Source: Herbaspirillum sp.
Lineage (GTDB): Bacteria > Pseudomonadota > Gammaproteobacteria > Burkholderiales > Burkholderiaceae_D
Assembly: GCA_028292625.1 (NCBI GenBank)
Contig: JAQGLY010000072.1
Span: 1 to 57,322, forward strand
DNA: 57,322 bases
Direction: 5' to 3'
Shown here: positions 9,944-19,153 of the stretch, piece by piece
How the letters are laid out: each line of letters begins with the position of its first letter
How positions within the stretch are numbered: the first letter of the stretch is position 1
Translations under genes and position numbers: made by a program
The notes under the pieces: generated by a model
What the model was told of the DNA's origin: nothing
Databases searched by the model: none
What the model saw: only the letters and a program-made list of their open reading frames with translations

Positions 9944-10396
9944 CTATCTGGTCGAGCTTTGCGCGGCGAACGTCACTTTGGCCAGGCCTGCCTGGCGCGC
10001 CGCTTCCAATACATTGATAACGGTTTGATGCGCCGCCATCGCATCGGCGTTGATAATCACGACCGGGTCGTCCTCGGGGGCGGCCGTACCCGCGCCTGCG
10101 GCAGCGGCCGGCGGCATCGCCTGCTTCAGCGCGTCGGCCAATCCGGCGGCGTTGCGCGCGGCGATGCGCACGTTATTGATCGCGTAACGGCCCTGCGCAT
10201 CGACCGCCACATTGATTTCGCGCGGCTGCCGCAACGCTTTTTCCGCATCGGCGGTGGGCAGCGTCACCTGCAATGCGGTGAATTTGCTGTAAGTCGTGGT
10301 GACCATCAAAAAGATCACCACCACCAGCAGCACGTCAATGAACGGAATCAGGTTGATCTCGGGCTCGGCCGGCGCGCGGCCCTTGCGAAAGTTCAT
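9944..10396 (-). CDS. exbD: ExbD/TolR-family biopolymer transport protein
   Basis: A 150-residue inner-membrane protein with a short cytoplasmic N-terminus, one transmembrane helix (LIPFIDVLLVVVIFLMV, about 16-32) carrying the functional Asp of FID, and a periplasmic domain. An Ala/Gly-rich linker (PPAAAAGAGTAAP) interrupts the periplasmic domain. Family knowledge: with ExbB it forms a proton-driven motor that energises TonB. It could instead pair with TolA; the neighbours do not decide. It lies 17 nt downstream of exbB. Confidence 0.9.
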   Translation of the reverse strand: MNFRKGRAPAEPEINLIPFIDVLLVVVIFLMVTTTYSKFTALQVTLPTADAEKALRQPREINVAVDAQGRYAINNVRIAARNAAGLADALKQAMPPAAAAGAGTAAPEDDPVVIINADAMAAHQTVINVLEAARQAGLAKVTFAAQSSTR

Positions 10397-10413
10397 GGCT
10401 TCCCTCTTTCCAC

Positions 10414-11031
10414 TTATTTGCGTGAACCATGCACGATATCGACAAACTTCACTGCCTGCTGTTCCATATCGACCACAAAACTATCGACCAGCGCGCGAAA
10501 GTGACGATAGAACACGAGCGCAGGCATCGCAATGGCCAGACCGAAACCGGTGTTGTACAGCGCCATCGAAATGCCGCCGGCGAGCTGCGCCGGATTGGCG
10601 CCGGCCGCGTTTTGCGAGCCGAAGATTTCAATCATGCCGACCACTGTCCCGAACAATCCCATCAACGGCGCCAACGAAGCGATGGTGCCCAAGGCGGTCA
10701 AAAAGCGCTCCAGCCGATGCGCAGTGGCGCTGCCGGCCTCTTCGATGGCTTCTTTCATCACTTCGCGCGGTGCGTTGACATTGCGCAAACCGGCCGCCAG
10801 CACATAGCCGAGCGGCGAATTCTGCTCCAGTTTCTCGAGCACGTCCGGCTTGACCTTGCCGCCTTGGTAAACCTTGATGACCTCCGCCAGCAAGCGCGGC
10901 GGCAGGATGCGCACGCGGCGCAGGTACAATGCACGCTCGATAATCAACGCCAGACCGATAATCGACGCGATGAGCAAGGGCCAGATCGGCCAACCGGCCG
11001 CTTGAATGATCGCGAACAAAAAACTCTCCAA
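10414..11031 (-). CDS. exbB: ExbB/TolQ/MotA-family proton channel protein
   Basis: A 205-residue protein with transmembrane helices at about 10-30, 108-135 and 150-180. The MotA/ExbB signature LGTIASLAPLMGLFGTVVGM is visible. It is the pentameric partner of ExbD. It is the first gene of the minus-strand run to adk, divergent from xseA across a 267-nt intergenic region that must hold its promoter. Confidence 0.92.
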   Translation of the reverse strand: MESFLFAIIQAAGWPIWPLLIASIIGLALIIERALYLRRVRILPPRLLAEVIKVYQGGKVKPDVLEKLEQNSPLGYVLAAGLRNVNAPREVMKEAIEEAGSATAHRLERFLTALGTIASLAPLMGLFGTVVGMIEIFGSQNAAGANPAQLAGGISMALYNTGFGLAIAMPALVFYRHFRALVDSFVVDMEQQAVKFVDIVHGSRK

Positions 11032-11146
11032 ATGAATAAAAGATTACATAAAGCAACGCGGATGCAGAATGTAACTTGTTGCGCCGCCGCGGGCAAGGTC
11101 AAGCCGCTTGCCGACGCGAATAAGACGCGGCATCGGCAGGCCGGCA

Positions 11147-11177
11147 AAAGTTACGCACAAAAACTGTGCATAACTTT
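11147..11177. repeat. Inverted repeat with DnaA-box-like halves between exbB and xseA
   Basis: Two 13-nt arms, AAAGTTACGCACA and TGTGCATAACTTT, with one mismatch and a 5-nt spacer. Each arm contains a nonamer resembling the DnaA box TTATNCACA (TTACGCACA on plus; TTATGCACA on minus). It lies in the divergent exbB-xseA control region. It could be an operator or a paired DnaA site; nothing else origin-like is nearby. Confidence 0.5.
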
Positions 11178-11298
11178 GTGAACAAGACTGCGGGAATGAA
11201 CCGAAATCGTTGATTACAAAGCATTTTATGGCATTGGGTAGAAATCATGCAGCGCACCGTAAAAACCGGTAACCCCGCCGGTCCGACCAAACAATGGA

Positions 11299-12678
11299 AT
11301 GACGATGAATGAAACAGGCGATATGACAGACGGCGCATCGGCATCCGGCTCGGCGCCGGTGATGGCAGTCTCGGCGCTGAATCAGGCGGTCGCGCGGCTA
11401 TTGGAGCGCAGCTTTCCGCTGATCTGGGTTTCCGGGGAGATTTCCAATTTCACCCGCGCCGCGTCCGGCCACTGGTATTTCACGCTAAAGGACAGCGCTG
11501 CCCAGGTGCGCGCGGTGATGTTCAAGGGCCGCGCCCAGTTCGCCGGCTTCATGCCGCGCGAAGGCGACAAAGTCGAAGTCCGCACGCTAGTGACCTTATA
11601 TGCGCCACGCGGCGATTATCAACTCAACGTCGAGGCGATCCGGCGCGCCGGCATCGGCAATCTATACGAAGCCTTCCTGCGCTTGAAAGCGAAACTGGAA
11701 GCCGAAGGCCTGTTCGCGCCGGAACGCAAACGTCCGCTGCCGGCCTTCGCCCGCTGCATCGGCATCGTCACCAGCCTGCAGGCGGCCGCCTTGCGCGACA
11801 TCCTGGCCACCCTGCGCCGCCGCGCGCCGCATGTGCGCGTGATCATCTACCCGACACCGGTGCAGGGCGAAGGCGCGGCGCTGAAGATCGCGCAGGCGAT
11901 CGCCACCGCGGCCGCGCGCGCCGAATGCGATGTGCTGCTGGTATGCCGCGGCGGCGGCAGTATCGAAGACCTGTGGTCGTTCAACGATGAAACCGTCGCG
12001 CGCACCATTGCCGCCAGTCCGATGCCGGTCATCAGCGGCGTCGGTCATGAAACCGACTTCACCATTGCCGATTTTGCCGCCGACCTGCGCGCGCCGACCC
12101 CGACGGCGGCCGCCGAGCTGGCCGCCGTCGCGCGTGAAGACTGGCTGGCAACGCTGGACGGCAACGCCGCCGATCTGCGCTATGCGCTCACCCGCAAACT
12201 CAGCAATGCGGCGCAGACGCTGGACTGGCTATCGCGCCGGCTGCTCAGTCCCGTCGCGGTGATCGCGCACGAACGGCTGAAACTGCACAGCCTGCAGGCC
12301 CGGCTGGGGCACGCCACCCGCATTCCGCATACGAAAATGGCGTCGGCGCTTCAACAATTGCGCAGCCGCCTGCGCGCCCGGCTGCCCGATACCCGCCACG
12401 CGCGCGGCAAACTCGACGGGCAGGCACACCGGCTCGGCGCTTGCATGGAACGGCATGCCAGCCGCAAACGGCAGAAACTGAATGCGCTGACGGCGCAGCT
12501 GGAAATGCTCAATCCCCAGCGCACGCTGGAGCGCGGCTATGCCATCGTCACCGATCCCAAGGGGAAAATACTGCGCGCGCCGGAAGAACTGAAACCTCGC
12601 AGCGGCGTCACAATTAGACTGGCCGGCGGCAGCGCCCAAGTGGAGATTGCCTCGGTTCAGGCCGTTTTGGGCGAATAA
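11299..12678 (+). CDS. xseA: Exodeoxyribonuclease VII large subunit
   Basis: A 459-residue protein. An OB-fold DNA-binding domain (about 22-120, with [20 protein letters not shown]) is followed by the catalytic domain with [15 protein letters not shown] and [15 protein letters not shown], both XseA signatures, then a coiled-coil C-terminal region. With XseB it degrades single-stranded DNA in both directions. A second ATG two codons in (11305) is equally possible. No xseB is adjacent; sodB follows, an order usual in Burkholderiales. Confidence 0.94.
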   Translation: MTMNETGDMTDGASASGSAPVMAVSALNQAVARLLERSFPLIWVSGEISNFTRAASGHWYFTLKDSAAQVRAVMFKGRAQFAGFMPREGDKVEVRTLVTLYAPRGDYQLNVEAIRRAGIGNLYEAFLRLKAKLEAEGLFAPERKRPLPAFARCIGIVTSLQAAALRDILATLRRRAPHVRVIIYPTPVQGEGAALKIAQAIATAAARAECDVLLVCRGGGSIEDLWSFNDETVARTIAASPMPVISGVGHETDFTIADFAADLRAPTPTAAAELAAVAREDWLATLDGNAADLRYALTRKLSNAAQTLDWLSRRLLSPVAVIAHERLKLHSLQARLGHATRIPHTKMASALQQLRSRLRARLPDTRHARGKLDGQAHRLGACMERHASRKRQKLNALTAQLEMLNPQRTLERGYAIVTDPKGKILRAPEELKPRSGVTIRLAGGSAQVEIASVQAVLGE

Positions 12679-12823
12679 GCGAAGCGCGGCCAAACAAAAT
12701 CCACCGGGGCCCGTTCGCACTTAACTGTCATCCGTCAGTGCAAATAATCGCTTTCCGCTTTAGAATCACCCGCTGGATAAAAATAACGACTTCTTTAACA
12801 AAAGACTGAAAGGAATTACCATC

Positions 12824-13402
12824 ATGGAGCATACCCTTCCGGCATTGCCTTATGGACTCGACGCTTTAGCACCGACCATTTCCAAAGAAACACTGGAATT
12901 TCACTACGGCAAACACCATCAGACTTATGTCACGAATCTGAACAACCTGATCAAGGGCGGCGAATTCGAAAACGCGTCGCTCGAAGACATCATCAAAAAA
13001 TCATCCGGCGGCATCTTCAACAATGCAGCCCAGGTCTGGAACCACACGTTCTACTGGAACGGCATGACGCCAAAGGGCGCGGGCAAGCCTAGCGGCGCGC
13101 TGGCCGATGCGATCGATAAAAAATGGGGTTCCTTCGACAAGTTCAAGGAAGAATTCACCAAGTCCGGCCTCGGCAATTTCGGCTCCGGCTGGACATGGCT
13201 GGTCAAGAAAACCGACGGCTCCGTCGACATCGTCAACACATCGAACGCCGCCACCCCGCTGACCACAGCCGACAAGCCATTGCTGACGATGGACGTCTGG
13301 GAACATGCGTATTACATCGACTATCGCAACGCGCGCGCGAAATACGTCGAAAATTTCTGGGGCATCGTCAACTGGGATTTCGCTGCGAAAAACTTCGCTT
13401 AA
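12824..13402 (+). CDS. sodB: Superoxide dismutase, iron type
   Basis: A 192-residue cytoplasmic enzyme. The four metal ligands are visible: His27 (FHYGKHH), His75 (VWNHTFYW), Asp158 and His162 ([15 protein letters not shown]). The Gln of NNAAQVWNH at about 71 is the position that distinguishes Fe-SOD from Mn-SOD. AAGGAAT precedes the ATG. The 145-nt gap from xseA and a strong terminator suggest a single-gene transcript. Confidence 0.96.
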   Translation: MEHTLPALPYGLDALAPTISKETLEFHYGKHHQTYVTNLNNLIKGGEFENASLEDIIKKSSGGIFNNAAQVWNHTFYWNGMTPKGAGKPSGALADAIDKKWGSFDKFKEEFTKSGLGNFGSGWTWLVKKTDGSVDIVNTSNAATPLTTADKPLLTMDVWEHAYYIDYRNARAKYVENFWGIVNWDFAAKNFA

Positions 13403-13435
13403 AAACCCGGCGACATTTGCCTTGGCAGTAAAAAG

Positions 13436-13468
13436 ACCCACCGAAAAAACTTTCGGTGGGTTTTTTTC
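13436..13468 (+). terminator. Rho-independent terminator of sodB
   Basis: A perfect 11-bp stem, ACCCACCGAAA (13436-13446) with TTTCGGTGGGT (13451-13461), has a 4-nt loop and is followed by a T-run. It begins 33 nt after the sodB stop. Confidence 0.93.
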
Positions 13469-13851
13469 TGAGGTCCTTTTCGTCCCTGAACCGGCGGCAT
13501 ATTTCCCACCGGAAATCACATTCGAATATGACGATAAATGGGTACATGTCCTACAAAATAATCGGATTACATCTACTGCCATGTCTACTTTTATCCTCCG
13601 ATAATCCATTTCAAGATGTGCAGTCGCAGAGGATCGCCGGCTTTCGGCTGCAGTCGCTTGGATCACGCGTATGCCAATGGCGAACCGGCTTGCAAGCCGC
13701 GCTATGGCCGATATAATTGGCGCTATACTACAAATTCTAACGGTCGCCACCGTCGCATCGACCAAGCGTTGCGCATCTGCCTGGAACGTCGCGAACACTT
13801 CGGTGACCGCAGGCCATTCCAAAAATTTACCGGCGGTAGGGAGCTGTGCCG
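13469..13851 (+). other. 383-nt non-coding interval between sodB and kaiC
   Basis: No convincing coding frame on either strand. The first half is more AT-rich than the flanks (around 13500-13620). The second half contains the sigma-70-like promoter annotated separately, so this is the leader of the kaiC-kinase operon. Confidence 0.6.
13690..13717 (+). promoter_or_regulatory. Sigma-70-like promoter of the kaiC-kinase operon
   Basis: TTGCAA (13690-13695) and a perfect TATAAT (13712-13717) are separated by 16 nt. The -10 lies 134 nt upstream of the kaiC ATG. The assignment is by consensus only. Confidence 0.5.
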
Positions 13852-15363
13852 ATGAAAGTAGATAAGAAAATCCATCTGGAAAACGAGTGTGGGCAAGGCC
13901 TTCGTTTAAGCACCGGTGTCGCCGGACTCGATCGTGTTTTGGGCGGCGGGTTGACACCCGAACGGCTATATCTGGTGGAGGGCAATCCGGGCTCCGGCAA
14001 AACAACGCTTGCCATCCAGTTCCTGCTCGACGGCGTCAGACGTCAGGAAACCGGTTTATATATCACGCTGTCCGAGACTAGCCACGAGCTGCGCGCCGTC
14101 GCGCGGTCGCACGGCTGGTCGCTGGACGGCATATCCCTGTACGAGCTGGTCAACGAAGACGGCCTCGATCTGGATTCCGGCCAATCGGTGTTGTACCCGT
14201 CCGAACTGGAATTGGGCGAAACCACCAAAAACGTGATGCGCCAGGTCGAACAGATGCGGCCGTCGCGGGTAGTGTTCGACAGCCTGTCGGAAATGCGCCT
14301 GCTGGCGCAAAACCCGCTGCGCTACCGGCGCCAGATCCTGGCGCTGAAACAATTTTTCTCGATGCGCAAATGCACTGTGCTGCTGCTCGACGACAAAACC
14401 TCGGAAATCGGCGATCTGCAACTGCACAGCCTGGCGCACGGCGTCATCACGCTGGAACAGTCCGCACAGGAATTCGGCCCCGAACGGCGTCGCTTGCGCA
14501 TCGGCAAAATGCGGGGCATCAAATTCGACGGCGGTTATCACGACTTCAATATCGAAACCGGCGGCATCCGTGTTTTCCCACGGCTGGTCGCCGCCGGCAC
14601 CGGCGTCGAATTCAATTCAACCGCGGTCAGCACCGGATCGGCGGAGCTCGATGAAATGTTCGGCGGCGGCTTAACGCCTGGCACCAGCACCCTGCTCACC
14701 GGTCCGTCCGGCGTCGGCAAAACCACCGCCTCGGTGCGCTGTGCGCTGACGGCGCTGGAACGCGGCCAGCACGTCGCCTATTATCTGTTCGACGAAGGCG
14801 CGTCCACCTTGCTCACACGCTGCGCCAAGCTCGGCATGCATCTGCAGCCGTACATCGATAGCGGCCAGATGAAGATTCACCACGTCGATCCGGCCGAGTT
14901 GTCGCCCGGCGAATTCGCATCGAACGTGCAACACGCCATTGAAGAGGACGGCGCCCGCTTCCTGGTGCTGGACAGTCTGAACGCCTATCTGCAGGCCATG
15001 CCCGGCGAACGCTTTTTGCTGCTGCAAATGCACGAACTGCTGTCCTATCTCGCTCAGCACGGCGTGATCACCTTGCTGCTGCTCGGCCAGCACGGCCTGA
15101 TCGGCGACATTCGCTCCGATCTGGATCTGAGCTATCTCAGCGACGGCATCCTGGCCTTCCGCTTCTTCGAGACCAAGGGAACGATCCTGAGCGCCATCAC
15201 CGTGGTGAAAAGCCGCACCAACGATCACGAGCGCACCATCCGCGAATTGCGTCTGAGCCAAGACCACGGTCTGCAAGTCGGTCCGGCGATTCGGGATTTC
15301 GAAGGCATCCTGACCGGCCTTCCGACCTACCGCGGCGATGCGCCGATGCTGCAGGTTACATGA
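13852..15363 (+). CDS. KaiC-family double-domain RecA-like ATPase
   Basis: A 503-residue protein with two tandem KaiC domains. The first P-loop is GNPGSGKTT at 44-52 and the second GPSGVGKTT at 284-292; each is preceded by a GLDRVLGGGL- or ELDEMFGGGL-like turn. At the site equivalent to cyanobacterial KaiC Ser431-Thr432 I read Ser427-Tyr428 (DLSYLSDGI), so only one of the two phospho-acceptors is kept. The CI catalytic Glu pair appears as SE (TLSETSHEL). The ATG at 13852 has GGGAG upstream; a GTG two codons earlier is less likely. No kaiA or kaiB is nearby. The stop overlaps the following hybrid kinase by 4 nt. The likely role is an ATPase/autokinase signalling partner of that kinase rather than a circadian oscillator. 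Confidence 0.9.
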   Translation: MKVDKKIHLENECGQGLRLSTGVAGLDRVLGGGLTPERLYLVEGNPGSGKTTLAIQFLLDGVRRQETGLYITLSETSHELRAVARSHGWSLDGISLYELVNEDGLDLDSGQSVLYPSELELGETTKNVMRQVEQMRPSRVVFDSLSEMRLLAQNPLRYRRQILALKQFFSMRKCTVLLLDDKTSEIGDLQLHSLAHGVITLEQSAQEFGPERRRLRIGKMRGIKFDGGYHDFNIETGGIRVFPRLVAAGTGVEFNSTAVSTGSAELDEMFGGGLTPGTSTLLTGPSGVGKTTASVRCALTALERGQHVAYYLFDEGASTLLTRCAKLGMHLQPYIDSGQMKIHHVDPAELSPGEFASNVQHAIEEDGARFLVLDSLNAYLQAMPGERFLLLQMHELLSYLAQHGVITLLLLGQHGLIGDIRSDLDLSYLSDGILAFRFFETKGTILSAITVVKSRTNDHERTIRELRLSQDHGLQVGPAIRDFEGILTGLPTYRGDAPMLQVT

Positions 15364-17459
15364 TTCACCGGAACCTCAATGAACAACGAACGCTGATACT
15401 TGCGCCGCATGCCCGGGACGCCGATACCATCAGTCACGTGCTGCGTCTGAATCAAATCGACAGTTTCGTCTGCGCCGACATCGGCGCGCTGACGCAGGAA
15501 CTGATCGCCGGCGCCGGCGCGGCGCTGATCACCGACGAAGCGCTGGAGCATCAAAATCTGGCGCCGCTGATCGACTGGCTGGCCGCCCAGCCGGCCTGGT
15601 CCGATTTCCCCTTCATTCTGTTGACCCAGCCGCGCTCGAACGCGCGCAGATCGCTGGCGCTGGGCGCGCTGGAAAGCCTGAGCAACGTCATCCTGCTGGA
15701 GCGTCCGCTCAACAGCGAAACCCTGAAACGGGCCACCGCCTCCGCGCTGCGCGCCCGCAGCCGCCAGTACGAAGCGCGGGCGGTGTTGCAGCAACGGCTG
15801 CAGGCCGAAGAACGGCTCGGCTTCGCGCTGAAAGCCGGCCGGCTCGGCGCATGGGAAATCGATTTCGACACGCGCGCGCTGGTCACCTCCGACATCTGCA
15901 AGGAAAACTTCGGACAGGCCATCGACAAACCGTTCACCTATACGACCCTGCTGGCCTGCATACATCCCGATGACCTGCAACCCTACCGGGAAGCGCTGCA
16001 TAAGGCGCTGTGGCTGAAAGACGGTTTTGTGATGGAAGTACGGATCGTCTGGCCGGATAGAAGTCTGCACTGGGTGCAGATTCGCGGGGAAACCAGCTTT
16101 GACGAACAAAACCGCCCGCGGCGCATCGCCGGGGTCTCGCTGGACGTCACCGAGCGCGTGGAGTCGGCGCGAAAACTGAACGACAGCCAGCGCGCGCTGC
16201 ACGATCTGAATGCGACGCTGGAGCGGCGCATCGAAGAACGCACGCGCGAGCTGGCCCAGCTCAATGACCGCCTGATGCGTGAAATCAGCGAACGCGAACG
16301 CACGCAGGCGGCCTCGGTCCAGGGACAGAAAATGGAAGCCATCGGCCGCCTCACCGGCGGCATCGCGCACGACTTCAACAACCTGCTGCACGTCAGCATC
16401 GGCAATATGGAATTGATCGATCGCGTGACGCAGGACGAACGCGTCAAACGCTTTTCCGCCACCGCGCGCAAGGCGCTGCAGCGCGGCACCAAGCTGACCG
16501 GCCAGTTGCTGGCGTTCGCGCGCAATCAGAGTCTGGATTTGAAGGCGGTCGATCTATCGGCGCTGATCGAAGGCATGCAGGAGTTGCTATCGGTCTCGGT
16601 CGGTTCGGCGATTCAGATCGATCTCGATCTGCTGCGCGACCTGCCGCCGGCGCTGGCCGACCCGAACCAGATCGAAATGGCGATCCTGAATCTGGCGATC
16701 AATGCGCGCGATGCGATGCCGGACGGCGGCCTGCTGCAGGTGCGCACCGACTACCGCGCCGCCGACGATGAGCAGTTGCAACCCGGCAGCTATGCGGTAG
16801 TGGCCGTCTCCGACACCGGCACCGGCATACGCGCCGAAATCCTCGGCAAGGTCTTCGATCCGTTTTTCACCACCAAGCAAATCGGCGAAGGTACCGGCCT
16901 CGGCCTGAGCCAGGTATACGGCATCGCCAAGCAATCCGGCGGCACCGCACGCATACACAGCAAACTCGGCGAAGGCACGACGGTGGAATTGTGGCTGCCG
17001 CTGGCGCCCGAAAACGTGGTCGAGGCCTTGTCGGCGGATTCGCAAAAACAGGAAATCAGCAACCAGGCGCATAGACGCATCCTGGTCGTCGAAGACGATC
17101 CCGAAGTGCGCCAATTCATGGTCGAATCGCTGGATATGCTGGGTTACGAAGTACGCGAAGCGGCCGACGGCGTCGCGGGACTGGCGGCCATCGAAAAAGA
17201 AACGCCGGACTTGCTGATCGTCGATTTTCTGATGCCCGACATGAACGGCGCGCAGGTCATCGCCGCCGTCGCCAAAAAGTTGCCGGCGCTGCCGATCATC
17301 GTCGCCACCGGCTATGCCGACATGCGCGCCATCGACGAAGTCATCGGCAACAACTTCGTCCTGCGCAAACCTTTCCAGATCAACGAGCTGGCAAAACTGG
17401 TCGGCACCGCGCTGACGACGCGCGCCAGTCAACTGTCGGTGGATGGCAAGCTGGCATAG
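15360..17459 (+). CDS. Hybrid histidine kinase: receiver-like, PAS, HisKA, HATPase, receiver
   Basis: A 699-residue soluble kinase with no membrane segments. Residues 1-130 look like a degenerate receiver domain (TLILAPHARDADTISHVL) lacking a clear phospho-Asp. A coiled coil and a PAS domain (about 155-275, ending in GVSLDVTERVE) follow, then a second coiled coil. The H-box GRLTGGIAHDFNNLL has His337, followed by an N-box NLAINARDAMPDGG, the G-boxes VSDTGTGI and GEGTGLGLSQVYG, and a C-terminal receiver with Asp622 in IVDFLMPDMNG. The ATGA overlap with kaiC implies coupled translation. The output is unknown because no DNA-binding domain is present. Confidence 0.92.
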   Translation: MIHRNLNEQRTLILAPHARDADTISHVLRLNQIDSFVCADIGALTQELIAGAGAALITDEALEHQNLAPLIDWLAAQPAWSDFPFILLTQPRSNARRSLALGALESLSNVILLERPLNSETLKRATASALRARSRQYEARAVLQQRLQAEERLGFALKAGRLGAWEIDFDTRALVTSDICKENFGQAIDKPFTYTTLLACIHPDDLQPYREALHKALWLKDGFVMEVRIVWPDRSLHWVQIRGETSFDEQNRPRRIAGVSLDVTERVESARKLNDSQRALHDLNATLERRIEERTRELAQLNDRLMREISERERTQAASVQGQKMEAIGRLTGGIAHDFNNLLHVSIGNMELIDRVTQDERVKRFSATARKALQRGTKLTGQLLAFARNQSLDLKAVDLSALIEGMQELLSVSVGSAIQIDLDLLRDLPPALADPNQIEMAILNLAINARDAMPDGGLLQVRTDYRAADDEQLQPGSYAVVAVSDTGTGIRAEILGKVFDPFFTTKQIGEGTGLGLSQVYGIAKQSGGTARIHSKLGEGTTVELWLPLAPENVVEALSADSQKQEISNQAHRRILVVEDDPEVRQFMVESLDMLGYEVREAADGVAGLAAIEKETPDLLIVDFLMPDMNGAQVIAAVAKKLPALPIIVATGYADMRAIDEVIGNNFVLRKPFQINELAKLVGTALTTRASQLSVDGKLA

Positions 17460-17473
17460 TTTTTAGGACATCC

Positions 17474-18307
17474 TTACAACAACGCCGCCAGCTCCAACTG
17501 CACCTTCAACAGCGCCGGCAGGCAGCTTTCCACAATATCCTCCACCGCGATCCGCGCCGCATGCACGCTGATATTGATCGCGGCCACCGTTTCGCCGCGA
17601 AAATTCCGGACCGGCACCGCGATCGTGCGCAAACCCAGCTCCAGCTCCTGATCGACGATCGCATAGCCCTGCGCGCGCGCGCGGTCGATTTCCAGCAGCA
17701 ATCGATCCTTGTTGACGATGGTGTGCGCGGTAATCGCTTCCGGCTGCAGGCGATCGATGAGGTCGCCGATCTGCGCCGCCGGCAACGCGGCCAGCAACAC
17801 GCGCCCGTTGGCGGTAAAAAACGCCGGCACCCGCGTGCCCGGCTGCAAGGTCGCCGATACCAGTTGCCCGGCGCTGACGGCCGCGATGCACACCAGTTGA
17901 TCGTGATCCAGCACGCCGACCGACGCCGCCTCCTGCAGCGAATACGCCAGCCGGTACAGCAACGGTTGCGCAATGCGCGGCAGCCGCGCCGAATGCAGAT
18001 ACGACTGACCCAGGCGCAATACCTGCGGCGTCAGCGAAAACAGCTTGTCCTGCTGCCGCACATAGCCGAGATGCGTCAGCGTGATCAGATAACGCCGCGC
18101 CGCGGCCCGCGTCAGCCCGGTGCGCTGGGCGACTTCGCTGATGGTCAGCCGCGAGCGCTCCTGATCGAAAGCCTCGATCACCTGCAAACCTTTTTCCAGC
18201 CCGGCGATGATGTCGCGTTTCAGCGGCGTGCCGTCATCGCCCGCTGCCGCGCTGTTGGCCGACGCACCCATGGTGTTTTGCTCCAAATCGCTCATGTTTT
18301 TCGTCAT
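17474..18307 (-). CDS. IclR-family transcriptional regulator of pcaHGB-pcaCD (PcaU/PobR/PcaR-like)
   Basis: A protein of about 277 residues. The winged helix-turn-helix at about 50-105 contains LTISEVAQRTGLTRAAARRY, followed by the IclR effector domain with FFTANGRVLLAALP and ELELGLRTIAVPVRN, typical of the PcaR/PcaU/PobR subgroup that senses protocatechuate-pathway aromatics. Starts at 18307 (MTKNM) and 18295 (MSDLE) are both possible, without a clear ribosome binding site. It is divergent from pcaH, and a perfect palindrome lies right at its 5' end, so it is probably autoregulated and controls pcaHGB-pcaCD. It is convergent with the hybrid kinase, with no terminator seen. Confidence 0.9.
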   Translation of the reverse strand: MTKNMSDLEQNTMGASANSAAAGDDGTPLKRDIIAGLEKGLQVIEAFDQERSRLTISEVAQRTGLTRAAARRYLITLTHLGYVRQQDKLFSLTPQVLRLGQSYLHSARLPRIAQPLLYRLAYSLQEAASVGVLDHDQLVCIAAVSAGQLVSATLQPGTRVPAFFTANGRVLLAALPAAQIGDLIDRLQPEAITAHTIVNKDRLLLEIDRARAQGYAIVDQELELGLRTIAVPVRNFRGETVAAINISVHAARIAVEDIVESCLPALLKVQLELAALL

Positions 18308-18327
18308 TTGTGCGATTCTCGCACAAA
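18307..18327. promoter_or_regulatory. IclR-type operator palindrome between the regulator and pcaH
   Basis: A perfect 9-bp inverted repeat, TTTGTGCGA and TCGCACAAA, with a 3-nt spacer. It overlaps the first base of the regulator's MTKNM start codon and lies about 36 nt upstream of the proposed pcaH -35, a position fit for autorepression and divergent activation. The core resembles the operator I recall for PcaU/PobR/PcaR (GTTCGATAATCGCAC). Confidence 0.75.
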
Positions 18328-18363
18328 ATGGGCGAAATACGGCCCCTCCATGCATCCAGCCGC

Positions 18364-18392
18364 TTGATCGCGCCATTTCATACTCCTATGAT
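18364..18392 (+). promoter_or_regulatory. Putative pcaH promoter
   Basis: TTGATC (18364-18369) and TATGAT (18387-18392) with 17 nt between them, about 58 nt before the pcaH start codon. Consensus match only. Confidence 0.45.
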
Positions 18393-18450
18393 GGCAGCCA
18401 TCTCAAACGCGTCGCCGAAGCGCGCCGCCATACCCTTTCAGGAGACAGCA

Positions 18451-19140
18451 ATGAAATTCGATCCCGTCGCCAGCGGTGTGTACCCCGAACTGATCCATCT
18501 TCCGTATAAATCGACCGCCAAGCGCGGCCCGACCCAGGCGCCGCTGCGGATACGCGCCGACCTGCCGGTCAACGCCAATCTGAGCGCCTCGCCGAAATTG
18601 ATTTTGCCGCACGACATGGACCTGACCGCGCAGGGCAAAGGCCAGCCGCTGGGGGAAAAAATCGTCGTCACCGGCCGCGTGCTGGACGAAGACGGCAAAC
18701 CGGTGCGCAATTCGCTGCTGGAAATCTGGCAATGCAATTCCGCAGGCCGCTATTATCACAAGCGCGATCAGCACGACGCGCCGCTGGATCCGAATTTCTT
18801 CGGCGGCGGCAAAATGCTGACCGACGGCGAAGGCCGCTATCGTTTCACCACCATCAAACCCGGACCTTATCCGTGGGGCAATCACGCCAAGGCCTGGCGT
18901 CCGGCGCACATCCATTTCTCGATGTTCGGCAACGTCTACGCGCAGCGGCTGGTCACGCAAATGTACTTCCCCAGCGACCCGCTATTCGACTACGATCCCA
19001 TCTTCCAGAGCATTCCGGACCAGGCCGCGCGCGAGCGCTTGATCTCCCGCTTCAGCCTGGAAGAAACGGTGAGCGACAAAATGCTGGGCTACGAATTCGA
19101 TATCGTCTTGCGCGGACGCAACGCCACCCCGATGGAATAA
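18451..19140 (+). CDS. pcaH: Protocatechuate 3,4-dioxygenase beta subunit
   Basis: A 229-residue subunit of the intradiol dioxygenase that cleaves protocatechuate to beta-carboxy-cis,cis-muconate. It carries the non-haem Fe(III). The expected Tyr ligand lies in SAGRYYHKRDQHD and the second Tyr and two His in YPWGNHAKAWRPAHIHFS, so all four ligands appear present. AGGAG lies 6-12 nt upstream of the ATG at 18451, excluding the longer open frame. It is first in a four-gene operon with pcaG 13 nt downstream. Confidence 0.96.
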   Translation: MKFDPVASGVYPELIHLPYKSTAKRGPTQAPLRIRADLPVNANLSASPKLILPHDMDLTAQGKGQPLGEKIVVTGRVLDEDGKPVRNSLLEIWQCNSAGRYYHKRDQHDAPLDPNFFGGGKMLTDGEGRYRFTTIKPGPYPWGNHAKAWRPAHIHFSMFGNVYAQRLVTQMYFPSDPLFDYDPIFQSIPDQAARERLISRFSLEETVSDKMLGYEFDIVLRGRNATPME

Positions 19141-19153
19141 CAGGAAAAACATC

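Noticed and set aside
13852..15363. A circadian kaiABC clock
   Set aside because: No kaiA or kaiB is present, one phospho-site is changed to Tyr, and the partner is a histidine kinase.
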